From the NCBI GenBank assembly GCA_018334565.1, contig JAGXLU010000007.1, positions 1 through 32,785 of the forward strand: a stretch of 32,785 nucleotides of DNA. Direction: 5' to 3'. The notes below the pieces were generated by a model. The model made no database searches. It was given only the letters and a program-made list of their open reading frames with translations, and had not been told where the DNA came from. How positions within the stretch are numbered: position 1 is the first letter of the stretch; each line of letters starts with the position of its first letter. This stretch comes from Halanaerobiales bacterium (lineage in GTDB: Bacteria > Bacillota > Halanaerobiia > Halanaerobiales > M55B127). A program made the position numbers and the translations under genes. Positions 1 through 9,251 of the stretch are shown here, piece by piece.

Positions 1-1
1 A

Positions 2-120
2 CTTCCGGTGGTAATTGCGGAGGGGTCACACCTGTTCCCATTTCGAACACAGCAGTTAAGTCCTCCTGCGCCTATGGTACTGCAGGGGTAGCCCTGTGGG
101 AGAGTAGGTCACTGCCGGAG
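2..120 (+). rRNA. rrf: 5S ribosomal RNA
   Basis: The RNA of the large ribosomal subunit central protuberance. It is recognised by the conserved central stretch with the CACACCTGTTCCCAT and CGAACACAG segments and by the terminal helix, in which the first bases (CTTCCGGTG type) pair with the last (CACTGCCGGAG type). The exact ends are uncertain by a few bases because the gene begins at the very edge of the window; 16S and 23S would lie upstream and are not visible. It is followed after 15 bases by a tRNA, as is common at the end of Firmicutes rRNA operons. Confidence 0.95.
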
Positions 121-135
121 ATTTTTTTATTGTGT

Positions 136-211
136 TCCCCGATAGCTCAGTTGGTAGAGCAGATGGCTGTTAACCATCGAGTCGTAGGTTCAAGTCCTAC
201 TCGGGGAGCCA
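136..211 (+). tRNA. tRNA-Asn (anticodon GTT)
   Basis: A full cloverleaf can be drawn. The acceptor arms TCCCCGA (136-142) and TCGGGGA (201-207) pair perfectly, followed by discriminator G208 and an encoded CCA at 209-211. The anticodon loop CTGTTAA lies between ATGG and CCAT, with anticodon GTT at 169-171, which reads Asn codons. The T-arm contains GGTTCAAGTCC. It is probably co-transcribed with the 5S rRNA just upstream. Confidence 0.97.
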
Positions 212-289
212 TTTTTTATTAATTAGGCCAATGTCCAATGTATTGATATCTAAATTTAATTAAAGTTAATATATCTATAAGAATAAATG

Positions 290-318
290 AAAAAGGTCAC
301 TTAGTGGCTTTTTTTTTA
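290..318 (+). terminator. Terminator of the rRNA/tRNA transcript
   Basis: A short hairpin (AAAAGGTCAC, loop TTA, GTGGCTTTT, including two G-T wobbles) runs directly into an unbroken run of T residues. It lies between tRNA-Asn and the ctsR promoter, so it most likely ends the rRNA/tRNA transcript. Bases 212-289 are AT-rich and I see no gene in them. Confidence 0.7.
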
Positions 319-347
319 TAATAATATAGAAAAATATAAATTTGCAC

Positions 348-375
348 TTGAATTTTGCTGAAAAAATAGTATTAT
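348..375 (+). promoter_or_regulatory. Promoter of the ctsR-mcsA-mcsB-clpC operon
   Basis: A sigma-A-like promoter: -35 TTGAAT (348-353), 16-base spacer, -10 TATTAT (370-375). It is followed immediately by the CtsR operator, so a bound repressor would cover the transcription start. Confidence 0.6.
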
Positions 376-385
376 ATATATAGAA

Positions 386-402
386 GGTCAAAAAAAGTCA
401 AA
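386..402 (+). promoter_or_regulatory. CtsR operator (heptad direct repeat)
   Basis: GGTCAAA (386-392), three A residues, AGTCAAA (396-402). This fits the established CtsR box, a direct repeat of (A/G)GTCAAA with a three-base spacer, with no mismatch. It sits just after the -10 element and 20 bases before the ctsR start codon. The operon is therefore expected to be autorepressed by CtsR and released on heat or protein stress. Confidence 0.93.
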
Positions 403-421
403 GTAAAGAGAGGGATCAAAT

Positions 422-880
422 ATGTCTAGTATTTCTGATAAGATTGAAGAGTATTTAAGGGCATTAATCAAAAGATATGAAGGTGAAGTTGAAATAAAGA
501 GGAATAGATTAGCTGATGATTTTAACTGTGCCCCATCTCAAATAAATTATGTACTTGATACCCGCTTTACAGTTGAAAGAGGTTTTATTATCGAAAGTAG
601 ACGTGGCGGTGGAGGGTTTGTTAGAATAATTAAGGTAAAATTAAACTCTAAAAATGAAGCAATGAAAAATATTATAAAACAGCTAGAAGGACCTCTCCAG
701 CCGAAAGAGGCCCAGGGAATAATCAAAAGATTATATGAGAATAACTTAATTAGTAAAAGAGATAGTATTATATTAGAAGCAGCTGTTAATAAGAAGGCTA
801 TAGGATTTGAAAGTGAAAAACAAAATGTAATAAGAACAAAGGTATTAAAAAACACTTTGAAAGCAATTTTTAAAATATAA
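422..880 (+). CDS. ctsR: CtsR, transcriptional repressor of class III stress genes
   Basis: A 152-residue dimeric winged-helix repressor that binds heptad direct repeats before clp genes and leaves DNA when heated or when acted on through the McsA/McsB system. The N-terminal half (about residues 5-70) is the helix-turn-helix. The glycine-rich wing RRGGGGFVRI spans residues 60-69 and is the family hallmark contacting the minor groove. The C-terminal half is the dimerisation domain. The length is typical. The ATG is preceded by the Shine-Dalgarno AGAGAGGG. It is the first gene of a four-gene operon whose promoter carries its own operator. No oddities seen. Confidence 0.95.
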   Translation: MSSISDKIEEYLRALIKRYEGEVEIKRNRLADDFNCAPSQINYVLDTRFTVERGFIIESRRGGGGFVRIIKVKLNSKNEAMKNIIKQLEGPLQPKEAQGIIKRLYENNLISKRDSIILEAAVNKKAIGFESEKQNVIRTKVLKNTLKAIFKI

Positions 881-905
881 ATTGTATTTGGAAAGGATGA
901 TTTTT

Positions 906-1412
906 ATGCTCTGTGATAATTGCAAAAAAAGAGAGGCTACTATTCATATTACCAAATATATAGATGACAAGAAAACTGAGCTATATTTATGTGAAAAGTG
1001 TGCAAGAGAAACAGGTCATTTAAATGATAATGATGGTTTTACTTTCCAGAACTTAATTACTGGAATTTTGAACCCGGATTTTAATGATTTAAATAAAATA
1101 AAAGAATCAACCATGGAATGTAATAATTGTGGTCTGACTTATGAAAAATTTAAAAGAAATGGGAAAATGGGTTGTACTGAATGTTATAGTAAGTTTGAAA
1201 ATAGGCTTAACCCTCTTATGAAAAAAATTCATGGTAGTGAAAGTCATATAGGTAAGGTTCCTCAGAGTGAAAAAAATCATTTAGATGTAAAAAAAGATAT
1301 AGAAGAATTACAAGCAAAAATGGAAAAAGTAATTGAAGATGAAAACTTTGAAAGAGCTGCACAATTGAGAGATGAGATATGTGAACTGGAGAAAAAAATA
1401 GGGAGTGAATAG
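906..1412 (+). CDS. mcsA: McsA, zinc-binding activator of the McsB arginine kinase
   Basis: A 168-residue protein with four CXXC pairs (Cys3/6, 29/32, 72/75, 90/93), the family's zinc- or metal-binding knuckles, and a C-terminal UVR motif at about residues 129-164 (repeated acidic and basic residues around FERAAQLRDEI). McsA activates the protein arginine kinase McsB and links it to CtsR and ClpC. I place the start at the ATG at 906: it follows GGAAAGGA at a good distance and gives the family's MLCDxC beginning. A longer reading from the TTG-type start at 882 would add eight residues upstream of that conserved beginning. It lies 25 bases after ctsR and 2 bases before mcsB. Confidence 0.93.
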   Translation: MLCDNCKKREATIHITKYIDDKKTELYLCEKCARETGHLNDNDGFTFQNLITGILNPDFNDLNKIKESTMECNNCGLTYEKFKRNGKMGCTECYSKFENRLNPLMKKIHGSESHIGKVPQSEKNHLDVKKDIEELQAKMEKVIEDENFERAAQLRDEICELEKKIGSE

Positions 1413-1414
1413 TT

Positions 1415-2497
1415 ATGTTCAATGATGAAAATATATCATTGAGCTCCTGGATAAAACAAAAAGGTAGTGAAGATGATATAATATTAAGTAGCAGAATTAG
1501 ATTGGCCAGAAACTTAAAAGAATTGCCTTTCCCCGGTCAATCTAATAGAAAACAAATGGATCAGGTTGTATCGATTATTAAAAATATTATGTTGAAAAAA
1601 AAGATTGAAGTTGCCGGTCAAAGTTATAAATTTAATTATATTGAAATTAAAAAAAAGACACCCCTACAGCGGATGATGTTTGTAGAAAAAAACTTGAGCA
1701 GTCCTGATTTTGCTCAGAATGGATATGGAAAGACTTTATTTTTTGATCAAAGTGAAGAGTTAAGTATAATGGTTAATGAAGAGGATCATCTTAGAATACA
1801 GGTACTTTTACCTGGTTTGGAAATAAAGAGAGCTTGGGTAATTGCGGATGCAATAGATGATCTGATTGAATCAAAAACAGAATATGCATTCTCAAAAAAA
1901 TGGGGTTATCTATCTGCCTGCCCTACCAATCTAGGTACAGGTCTTAGGGCTTCAGTTATGGTTCATATTCCAGCTTTAAATCTAAGCAGCAATATGACTA
2001 GATTATTTGAAGTTGTAGGCAAACTGGGATTGACTGTGAGAGGGATTTATGGAGAAGGCAGTGAATCAGCTGGTAATATTTATCAGATATCAAATCAAAT
2101 AACCCTCGGGAAAAAAGAAGAAGATATTATTGAAAATTTAGAGAGTGTAATAAGACATGTGATAAAACAGGAAAAAAATGCACGTGAAAAATTATATAAA
2201 AACAGGCCTGTCTTTATAAAAGATAAAATAATGAGGGCTTATGGACAACTAAAACATGCCTATAGTATTTCCACAAATGAAGCAATGGAACTGCTTTCTT
2301 ATGTTAAGCTAGGGAGGGAAATGGACATTATTAAGGAAAAAGAGATTTCCCCTCTCTTATTGAAAAGGCTATTTATAATTATTAGACCTGCTCATTTACA
2401 GAGTCTTATTGGGGAAAAAATAGATACTTCAGCAAGAGATATAAAAAGAGCTGAGCTAATTCAGACAGAAATAAATCGCAAAGGAGGACAAATATAA
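1415..2497 (+). CDS. mcsB: McsB, protein arginine kinase
   Basis: A 360-residue enzyme of the ATP:guanido phosphotransferase fold that phosphorylates arginine side chains on damaged proteins and on CtsR, marking substrates for ClpCP. Visible motifs: the nucleotide-binding SSRIRLARN (residues 25-33); the loop [15 protein letters not shown] with the catalytic-type Cys169; the GEGSE loop at 213-217; and RDxxRA at 341-346, the known allosteric phosphoarginine-binding motif of true McsB proteins. That last motif separates it from creatine or arginine kinases. Its last base overlaps the ATG of clpC, which implies translational coupling. Confidence 0.96.
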   Translation: MFNDENISLSSWIKQKGSEDDIILSSRIRLARNLKELPFPGQSNRKQMDQVVSIIKNIMLKKKIEVAGQSYKFNYIEIKKKTPLQRMMFVEKNLSSPDFAQNGYGKTLFFDQSEELSIMVNEEDHLRIQVLLPGLEIKRAWVIADAIDDLIESKTEYAFSKKWGYLSACPTNLGTGLRASVMVHIPALNLSSNMTRLFEVVGKLGLTVRGIYGEGSESAGNIYQISNQITLGKKEEDIIENLESVIRHVIKQEKNAREKLYKNRPVFIKDKIMRAYGQLKHAYSISTNEAMELLSYVKLGREMDIIKEKEISPLLLKRLFIIIRPAHLQSLIGEKIDTSARDIKRAELIQTEINRKGGQI

Positions 2498-4917
2498 TGT
2501 TTGGAAAATTTACAGAACGGGCCAGAAGGGTTATCGCTATGGCTGAATCTGAAGCGAAGAAATTAAATCATAACTATGTAGGGACAGAACATATACTACT
2601 TGGTTTAGTTAAAGAAAAGAAGGGTATTGCTGCTAAGGTTCTTTCTGAACAGGCAGACTTAAAAGAGAGTCAAATTATAGATGTTATAAAATCGATTATT
2701 GGAAAAGGGAAAAACAAAGTTAAGGGTACAATTGGTTTAACTCCGCGTAGTAAAAAAGTTTTAAATCTCTCTATGGAACAGGCCAGGGATTTAAACCATA
2801 GTTATATTGGCACAGAACACATTTTACTTGGTATGATAGGTGAAGGTGAAGGTGTAGCTGTCAGAATTTTACAGGAACTTGGAGTAGATTTAGATAAGCT
2901 TAAAAAGGAGATATTACAGATACTTAATGAAAGTCAGGCTAAAAGTAAAGAAGTTGAAGAAAGTGACACACCTGAACTTGATAAATATAGCCGGAATTTA
3001 ACTGAGATGGCTGCAGAAGACAAATTAGATCCGGTGATTGGCAGAGAAAAAGAGATCAAAAGAGTTATTCAGGTACTCAGCCGCAGAACAAAAAACAATC
3101 CTGTTTTGATTGGTGAACCAGGTGTTGGCAAAACTGCTATTATAGAAGGTCTGGCTAAAAGTATTGTAGATGAAAATGTGCCTGAAATTCTGATTGGGAA
3201 AAGGGTAGTAGCTTTGGATTTAAGTTCTTTGGTAGCAGGATCCAAATACAGAGGTGAATTTGAAAAACGCTTAAAGTCTTTAATATCTGAGATTGTAGAG
3301 AATGGTGAAGTGATATTATTTATAGATGAAATGCATACTCTTGTAGGAGCAGGTGCAGCAGAAGGAGCTATTGATGCAGCTAATATTCTCAAGCCCGCTC
3401 TGGCACGTGGAGAACTGCAGGCTATCGGTGCAACAACCCTTGATGAATATAGAAAATATATTGAAAAAGATGCTGCTTTAGAACGAAGGTTCCAATCTAT
3501 AATGGTAAACGAAAATACTATCATACAATCCATTGCAATTCTAAAAGGTTTAAGAGATGCTTATGAGGCTCACCATAAAGTTAAAATAACCGATAAAGCA
3601 ATAGAAGCATCCGTAAATTTATCCCATAGATATATTACCGATAGATTTTTACCTGATAAGGCAATTGACTTAATGGATGAAGCAGCTTCCAGAGTTCGTT
3701 TAAGAAATAATACAAGACCAAAAAAATTAAGAGAAATAAATGAAAGAATAGAAGAATTGGAAAAAGAAAAAGAATCAGCTGTTAAAAATCAGGAGTTTGA
3801 AAAAGCAGCTCAGTTAAGGGATAAAGGAAAAGAATTAAAAACAAAGTTAAAGGATATAAAAGGCGAGTGGAAACAAAAAAAGAATAATAATAATACCGTT
3901 GTTCAAGTTGAGGATATTGCTCAAATAGTTTCAAGTTGGACCGGCATACCAGTTACAAAATTAGAAGAAACCGAAACTAAAAAATTATTAAAACTTGAAA
4001 AACTACTTCATAAAAGGGTTGTAGGTCAAGATGAAGCAATCAGGGCAGTATCACAGGCAGTTCGAAGGGCTCGAGCAGGGCTTAAGGATCCTCAAAGGCC
4101 TATCGGATCTTTTATCTTTTTAGGACCAACTGGAGTAGGAAAAACAGAATTAGCCAGAACTTTAGCGGAGGCTATGTTTGATGATGAGGATGCAATGATC
4201 AGAATTGATATGTCTGAATATATGGAGAAACATTCTGTATCCAGAATGGTTGGCTCCCCTCCCGGTTATATAGGACATGAGGAAGGTGGACAACTTACTG
4301 AGCCAGTCCGGAGAAGACCATACTCTGTAATACTCTTTGACGAAATCGAAAAGGCACACCCTGAAGTTTTCAATATATTGCTGCAGATTTTAGAAGATGG
4401 GGCTTTAACAGATTCCCATGGACGAAAAGTTGATTTTAAAAACACCGTAATAATCATGACATCTAATGTAGGGGCTAATTATATCAAAAAACAGTCTCAG
4501 CTAGGCTTTGCGGCAGAAGAGGATGAAGCTGCTGAATACGATAATATGAAAGATAATGTTATGACCAGGTTGAGAAAAACATTCCGACCTGAATTTCTTA
4601 ATAGGCTGGATGAAACAATTGTATTCCACTCCCTAAATAAGGAGCATATTTCTAAGATTATAGAAATTATGATTAGGGAATTACAGGATAGACTTGATCA
4701 AAAAGATATTAAAATAGAAATTAGCAAAAAGGCCAAGTCTAAATTAGTAGATGAAGGATATGACGCTGAATTTGGGGCAAGACCTCTAAGACGTGCTATA
4801 CAGAGACTTGTAGAAAATAAGTTATCGGAGCATATATTAAGTGGTGATATTGGTGAAGGTGACAAGGTAAATGTTGATCAAAAAGAAGATAAATTAGTTT
4901 TTAACAAAGTAAAATAA
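2497..4917 (+). CDS. clpC: ClpC, AAA+ unfoldase partner of ClpP
   Basis: An 806-residue class I Hsp100 ATPase that unfolds proteins and feeds them to ClpP; arginine-phosphorylated proteins are typical substrates. Order of domains: two Clp-N repeats (about residues 1-145, each with a [10 protein letters not shown] motif), AAA-1 with Walker A GEPGVGKT at 206-213 and Walker B ending in DE at 277-278, a middle UVR-containing coiled coil (about 410-455) that distinguishes ClpC from ClpA and ClpB, and AAA-2 with Walker A GPTGVGKT at 543-550. The LGF tripeptide in the second ATPase domain fits the ClpP-docking loop. The start is preceded by AAAGGAGG. It is the last gene of the operon and is followed by a terminator. 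Confidence 0.97.
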   Translation: MFGKFTERARRVIAMAESEAKKLNHNYVGTEHILLGLVKEKKGIAAKVLSEQADLKESQIIDVIKSIIGKGKNKVKGTIGLTPRSKKVLNLSMEQARDLNHSYIGTEHILLGMIGEGEGVAVRILQELGVDLDKLKKEILQILNESQAKSKEVEESDTPELDKYSRNLTEMAAEDKLDPVIGREKEIKRVIQVLSRRTKNNPVLIGEPGVGKTAIIEGLAKSIVDENVPEILIGKRVVALDLSSLVAGSKYRGEFEKRLKSLISEIVENGEVILFIDEMHTLVGAGAAEGAIDAANILKPALARGELQAIGATTLDEYRKYIEKDAALERRFQSIMVNENTIIQSIAILKGLRDAYEAHHKVKITDKAIEASVNLSHRYITDRFLPDKAIDLMDEAASRVRLRNNTRPKKLREINERIEELEKEKESAVKNQEFEKAAQLRDKGKELKTKLKDIKGEWKQKKNNNNTVVQVEDIAQIVSSWTGIPVTKLEETETKKLLKLEKLLHKRVVGQDEAIRAVSQAVRRARAGLKDPQRPIGSFIFLGPTGVGKTELARTLAEAMFDDEDAMIRIDMSEYMEKHSVSRMVGSPPGYIGHEEGGQLTEPVRRRPYSVILFDEIEKAHPEVFNILLQILEDGALTDSHGRKVDFKNTVIIMTSNVGANYIKKQSQLGFAAEEDEAAEYDNMKDNVMTRLRKTFRPEFLNRLDETIVFHSLNKEHISKIIEIMIRELQDRLDQKDIKIEISKKAKSKLVDEGYDAEFGARPLRRAIQRLVENKLSEHILSGDIGEGDKVNVDQKEDKLVFNKVK

Positions 4918-4926
4918 GACTGAATT

Positions 4927-4957
4927 GAACCCAGTTTAACAGCTGGGTTCTTATCTT
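4927..4957 (+). terminator. Terminator after clpC
   Basis: Stem GAACCCAG (4927-4934) and CTGGGTTC (4943-4950) pair perfectly with an 8-base loop, followed by TTATCTT. It ends the stress operon. The radA promoter begins at its downstream edge. Confidence 0.8.
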
Positions 4958-4984
4958 GTAATAAGTGTTTAAAAATGGTATAAT
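4956..4984 (+). promoter_or_regulatory. Promoter of radA (extended -10)
   Basis: -35 TTGTAA (4956-4961), 17-base spacer, -10 TATAAT (4979-4984) with an extended TG element at 4976-4977. It lies between the clpC terminator and radA and probably also drives disA. Confidence 0.7.
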
Positions 4985-5030
4985 TGTATTAATTGAATAT
5001 AATTAGAATGTATTTAACTGGAGAATTATA

Positions 5031-6401
5031 ATGTCAAAAAATGCAAAGACCTATATGTGCAAAAATTGTGGTTATAAAACTGAAAATTGGGCAGGGAAAT
5101 GTCCCAATTGTGGTGAATGGAATTCTATCAGAGAAGTTACCCCTGAAGAAATAAAAAAAAATAGGAGTTTAAAACTTAAAGATGATAAATTGCCTAAAAT
5201 TGAATCTCTGGATAAGATTAAAGGATCCAAGAAAAATCGTTTTCCTACAACTTTAACAGAATTTGACAGAGTTTTAGGAGGAGGTATTGTGGAAGGGTCC
5301 TTGATATTAATAGGGGGTTCTCCAGGGATTGGTAAATCCACCTTGATTTTGCAGGTGGCTTTCCTTTTAGCCATACACAATAAAAATGTGTTGTATATTA
5401 CTGGAGAAGAATCCCTTAGTCAAGTTAAGATGAGAGCAGAAAGGTTGGAGTTAATACATAAAAAAGTTTTTATTCTTTCTGAAATCAATTATGAAAAAAT
5501 TCAGGCTATAATTGCAGAAAAAGACTTTGATTTAGTGATTATAGATTCAATTCAAACCGTTAAACATCCCCAGATAAATTCTTCAGCCGGCAGTATTAAG
5601 CAGATTAAGGAAATTGCTGCAAGTTTGTTCAGAACAGCCAAACAAACAAATTTACCAATTATTATGATAGGACATATCACCAAAGATGGTGAATTAGCCG
5701 GGCCTAAGGTTTTAGAGCATATTGTTGATACTGTTTTACAGATGGAAGGGGATCAGAATTATTCTTACCGCATACTGCGGGGTTTAAAAAACCGGTTTGG
5801 TTCTACAAATGAGATGGGCATTTTTACAATGGAGAAAAAAGGTTTAAAAGAAGTGAAAAATCCCTCACAGATATTTATTAGTGAAAGGCCTGAAAATGCG
5901 AGTGGTTCAACTATAGTTCCGATAATAGATGGTAATAGAGTTATCTTGATCGAAATTCAAGCTCTTGTAACTGATACAGCTTATGCAACTCCCCAGAGAT
6001 TAACTACAGGTATCAATAAAAAACGGTTATCTATTTTACTGGCTGTATTAGAGAAAAAGCTTGGTTTTAACTTTAAGGTTAGTGATGTTCATATTAATAT
6101 TACAGGTGGCCTTTCAGCTAGTGAACCCGCAATAGATTTGGGGATTATATTTTCCGTAATTTCTAGTGTTAGTGACTATCCGATTGATTCTAAAACAGCC
6201 GTGATAGGTGAAGTTGGATTAACAGGGGAGGTTAGGGCTGTTAATAATTTCGAAAAAAGAATTACAGAGTTAAAAAAACTTGGTTTCAAAAATATTATTG
6301 TCCCGGCTGGCAATATTAAGAAGAGGGAATTTGATTTTGAGGTTAATATTGTTGAGATTAAAAACTTAAAAGAAGCACTTGATATGTATTTTAATTATTA
6401 G
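5031..6401 (+). CDS. radA: RadA/Sms, branch-migrating DNA repair ATPase
   Basis: A 456-residue RecA-like ATPase that acts on recombination intermediates with RecA. It has an N-terminal zinc finger (Cys10, 13, 24, 27), a RecA-type core with Walker A GGSPGIGKST at 95-104, the RadA-specific KNRFG motif at 253-257, and a C-terminal Lon-protease-like domain (about 280-456) that in this family is structural and not proteolytic. Length is typical. It lies 42 bases upstream of disA; this pairing is conserved in many Firmicutes, and RadA is known to bind and modulate DisA. Confidence 0.96.
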   Translation: MSKNAKTYMCKNCGYKTENWAGKCPNCGEWNSIREVTPEEIKKNRSLKLKDDKLPKIESLDKIKGSKKNRFPTTLTEFDRVLGGGIVEGSLILIGGSPGIGKSTLILQVAFLLAIHNKNVLYITGEESLSQVKMRAERLELIHKKVFILSEINYEKIQAIIAEKDFDLVIIDSIQTVKHPQINSSAGSIKQIKEIAASLFRTAKQTNLPIIMIGHITKDGELAGPKVLEHIVDTVLQMEGDQNYSYRILRGLKNRFGSTNEMGIFTMEKKGLKEVKNPSQIFISERPENASGSTIVPIIDGNRVILIEIQALVTDTAYATPQRLTTGINKKRLSILLAVLEKKLGFNFKVSDVHINITGGLSASEPAIDLGIIFSVISSVSDYPIDSKTAVIGEVGLTGEVRAVNNFEKRITELKKLGFKNIIVPAGNIKKREFDFEVNIVEIKNLKEALDMYFNY

Positions 6402-6443
6402 TAACTTATTTTTATTATTACTTTAAAAAAGGAGAGCAACCCA

Positions 6444-7526
6444 GTGCAGGAACATGAAGAGTGGTTAAATGAAATATTAGAATTGATAGCTCCTGGAACC
6501 GCCTTTAGGGAAGGCCTGGAGAATATATTAAAAGCTAAAACCGGTGGATTGATCATATTAGCAGAAAATAATGACGTCATTAAGAGCTTGGTGGATGGTG
6601 GATTTAAGATAGATGTTCTGCTAACTTCTACAAATCTTTATGAGTTAGGTAAGATGGATGGCGCAATTGTTCTTGATGCAGAAGCAAAAAATATTCTTTA
6701 TGCCAATGCACTTCTTATTCCTGACCCCACCATTAAGTCAAGTGAAACAGGCGCAAGGCATCGAACCGCAGAAAGGGTTGCCAAACAAACTTCCAATTTA
6801 GTAATAGCAATTTCAGAGAGAAGAGACATAATTACTTTATATAAAAATGAAAAAAAACATGTCTTGGAAGAAATCAGGGTTGTACTTTCCAAAGCCAATC
6901 AAGCTGTGCAAACCCTGGAGAAGTATAGAAAAGTTTTTGACCAGACCTTAATAAATTTAAGTGCTTTAGAATTTGAAAATTTGGTTACTATTGCAGATGT
7001 GGTTACTGTTATAAAAAGAGCAGAGATGGTTTTGAAAATTAAAAATGAAATCGAAAAATATATTTTAGAACTTGGCAATGAAGGTCGTTTAATTGAAATG
7101 CAGCTGGAAGAATTAGTAATGAGTGTAGAAGAAGAAAACAAGTTATTGATTAAGGATTATATCGCAGAAGAAAAACTTGCAGATGAGGTTGCAGCTGAAG
7201 ATATCATCAAAGAATTAAGAGAGCTTAATAAAGATGATATGCTAACAACAAGAGAAATAAGAAGCATTTTAGGACATGGTGGTAATGTTAATTCACTGGA
7301 TTTAATCATAGATCCAAGAGGATACAGGATTTTAAAAAAGATACCAAGACTGCCGATGCCGGTTATTGAAAATATTATTGAAGAATTTGGAGATCTAAAT
7401 GAAATTAATGTTGCTTCATTAGATGAATTAGATGAAGTAGAAGGTGTTGGAGAGGTTAGAGCTCAGGCCATTAAAGATGGACTGAGGAGATTGAGAGATC
7501 AAGTATTACTTGACAGGCACATCTAA
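6444..7526 (+). CDS. disA: DisA, DNA-integrity-scanning diadenylate cyclase
   Basis: A 360-residue octameric protein that makes c-di-AMP from two ATP and slows when it meets branched DNA. The N-terminal DAC domain carries both hallmark motifs, DGA at 72-74 and RHR at 105-107, so it should be active. A helical linker follows, and the C-terminal helix-hairpin-helix DNA-binding region includes GVGEVRAQ at 334-341. It starts at GTG 6444, seven bases after AAGGAGAG. It is probably co-transcribed with radA upstream and with the carD-like gene 27 bases downstream. Confidence 0.96.
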   Translation: MQEHEEWLNEILELIAPGTAFREGLENILKAKTGGLIILAENNDVIKSLVDGGFKIDVLLTSTNLYELGKMDGAIVLDAEAKNILYANALLIPDPTIKSSETGARHRTAERVAKQTSNLVIAISERRDIITLYKNEKKHVLEEIRVVLSKANQAVQTLEKYRKVFDQTLINLSALEFENLVTIADVVTVIKRAEMVLKIKNEIEKYILELGNEGRLIEMQLEELVMSVEEENKLLIKDYIAEEKLADEVAAEDIIKELRELNKDDMLTTREIRSILGHGGNVNSLDLIIDPRGYRILKKIPRLPMPVIENIIEEFGDLNEINVASLDELDEVEGVGEVRAQAIKDGLRRLRDQVLLDRHI

Positions 7527-7553
7527 AAAAGATAATAAAGGAAGGTTGATAAG

Positions 7554-8072
7554 ATGGCAGAAAGTATTTTTGATAAAGGAGATAGAGTAGTTTATCCAAA
7601 TCATGGAGCAGGTACTATTGTTGATATTGAGATAAAAAAGATTCTGGGAGAAGAGAGGAAATACTATATCATGGAACTGCCTATAGGCGAAATGAAGGTT
7701 ATGATTCCTGTTCATAAAGTAGAAGAAATAGGTATTCGAGATGTTATCAATGGGTCAGAGGCAGAAAATGTATTTCATCTCTTAAAGGGTGAAAAGAGCA
7801 AGATGTCACAAAATTGGAACAGAAGATATAGGGCAAATATGGAAAAACTAAAAACCGGTGATATATATGAAGTAGTAGAAGTTGTTAGAAATTTAACCAT
7901 TCGAGATATGGAAAAAGGTTTATCTACCGGGGAAAAGAAAATGTTAAGTAATGCTCGAAAAATATTAATTAGTGAGTTAGTTTTAGCTAAAGATATGCCA
8001 GAAGAAGATGTTGTTGAAAAGATTGATAATATTTTAGAAAATAATCCAAATGTAAATAATGATGATGATTAG
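7554..8072 (+). CDS. CarD/CdnL-type RNA polymerase-binding regulator
   Basis: A 172-residue protein of the CarD_CdnL_TRCF family. The N-terminal Tudor-like domain (about residues 5-62, with FxxGDxVVYPxHGxG) binds the RNA polymerase beta subunit; the helical C-terminal part contacts upstream DNA and stabilises open complexes in characterised relatives. The tail ends in an acidic, Asn-rich stretch. It starts at ATG 7554 after AAGGAAGG. It lies between disA and a PIN-TRAM gene, an arrangement seen in other Clostridia. Whether it activates rRNA promoters here, as CdnL does elsewhere, is inference. Confidence 0.88.
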   Translation: MAESIFDKGDRVVYPNHGAGTIVDIEIKKILGEERKYYIMELPIGEMKVMIPVHKVEEIGIRDVINGSEAENVFHLLKGEKSKMSQNWNRRYRANMEKLKTGDIYEVVEVVRNLTIRDMEKGLSTGEKKMLSNARKILISELVLAKDMPEEDVVEKIDNILENNPNVNNDDD

Positions 8073-8141
8073 TTTAAAGGAGGTGGATATAGAAATTAAT
8101 GAAAATTAAATTATAGATACAGCTAGGGGAGGTGATAATAA

Positions 8142-9224
8142 ATGCTGAAAAAAATCGTTAAAGTAATTTTAGGGTTAATTGGTGCTGTTATAGGATACAA
8201 CAGTATTGTTATGTTAGGAGTTGCAGAGGAAATAGATTTTTCAACCTCTAATATTGGGAGGTTTTTAATAAGCAAACAATTTATTGGAATTATTATAGGT
8301 GCTATTATTGGTTATTTTTTAATTTTTTTCTTACTGGAAAAATTACTTGACCTTATTTTAAACTTTGATTATAAGCTAAAAGAGCTTTCCTGGAAAAAGA
8401 TCATAATTTCCTTTTTAGGTATTATAATTGGACTCATATTTGGTTCTCTTATTAATCTTGCTTTTTCAATTTCTTCCATACCAGGCCTGGGGTTATCTTT
8501 ACAGATTCTGATAAATGTCATATTCATATATCTGGGGTTAACTCTTGCAATTTATAAATTTAATGATATATTTGATCTGCTTTTTGAAAACAAAAAATTT
8601 TTTTCAAGTAATAAAAACAAAGATTTAACCAAAAAAATTCTTGATACTAGTGTAATAATTGATGGGAGAATATATGATATCTGTCAAACTGGATTTGTAG
8701 AAGGAAAGTTGATGATTCCTGAATTTGTTTTAGAAGAACTACGCCATATTGCGGATTCCTCTGATGGTTTAAAGAGAAATAGAGGTAGAAGAGGTTTGGA
8801 TATTTTAAAAAAAATGCAGAAAGATAATCGAATTGATGTTGATATTGTGGCAAAAAATTATGAAGATATTCCGGAAGTGGATAGTAAGTTAGTCAAGATG
8901 GCCCAGGAGTATAAAGCTAAAATAGTAACCAATGATTTTAACTTAAATAAAGTATCAGAGTTACAGGGTGTTTTTGTATTAAACATCAATGAGCTCGCTA
9001 ATGCTGTTAAACCGGTTGTGTTACCCGGTGAAGAAATGGATGTCAAGGTTATTAAGGAAGGTAAGGAAGATCGTCAGGGTATTGGATATTTAGATGATGG
9101 AACGATGATTGTAGTGGATAATGGGGTAGAATACATGGATGAAGATATAGTAGTAATGGTTACCAGTATTTTACAAACCGCTGCAGGACGTATGATTTTT
9201 GCAAAACCGAATACCAATAGTTAA
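8142..9224 (+). CDS. Membrane-anchored PIN-TRAM domain protein (YacL-like)
   Basis: 360 residues: about four hydrophobic membrane segments (roughly 7-27, 48-68, 88-108, 120-138), a PIN nuclease-fold domain (about 166-285) and a C-terminal TRAM RNA-binding domain (about 293-354). The PIN acidic set can be picked out as Asp168, Glu199, Asp247 and Asp265, so metal-dependent RNA cleavage is plausible. The family (Bacillus YacL) is widely conserved, and its target is not firmly established. The ATG follows GGGGAGGTG. It lies between carD and ispD, the same slot as in Bacillus. Confidence 0.9.
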   Translation: MLKKIVKVILGLIGAVIGYNSIVMLGVAEEIDFSTSNIGRFLISKQFIGIIIGAIIGYFLIFFLLEKLLDLILNFDYKLKELSWKKIIISFLGIIIGLIFGSLINLAFSISSIPGLGLSLQILINVIFIYLGLTLAIYKFNDIFDLLFENKKFFSSNKNKDLTKKILDTSVIIDGRIYDICQTGFVEGKLMIPEFVLEELRHIADSSDGLKRNRGRRGLDILKKMQKDNRIDVDIVAKNYEDIPEVDSKLVKMAQEYKAKIVTNDFNLNKVSELQGVFVLNINELANAVKPVVLPGEEMDVKVIKEGKEDRQGIGYLDDGTMIVVDNGVEYMDEDIVVMVTSILQTAAGRMIFAKPNTNS

Positions 9225-9251
9225 TATTTGAATATAAGAAGGAGATTTACA

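Noticed and set aside
3069-3533. A 154-codon antisense open frame inside clpC
   Set aside because: It lies opposite a strongly conserved coding region and has low-complexity shadow composition, with no promoter or ribosome-binding site.
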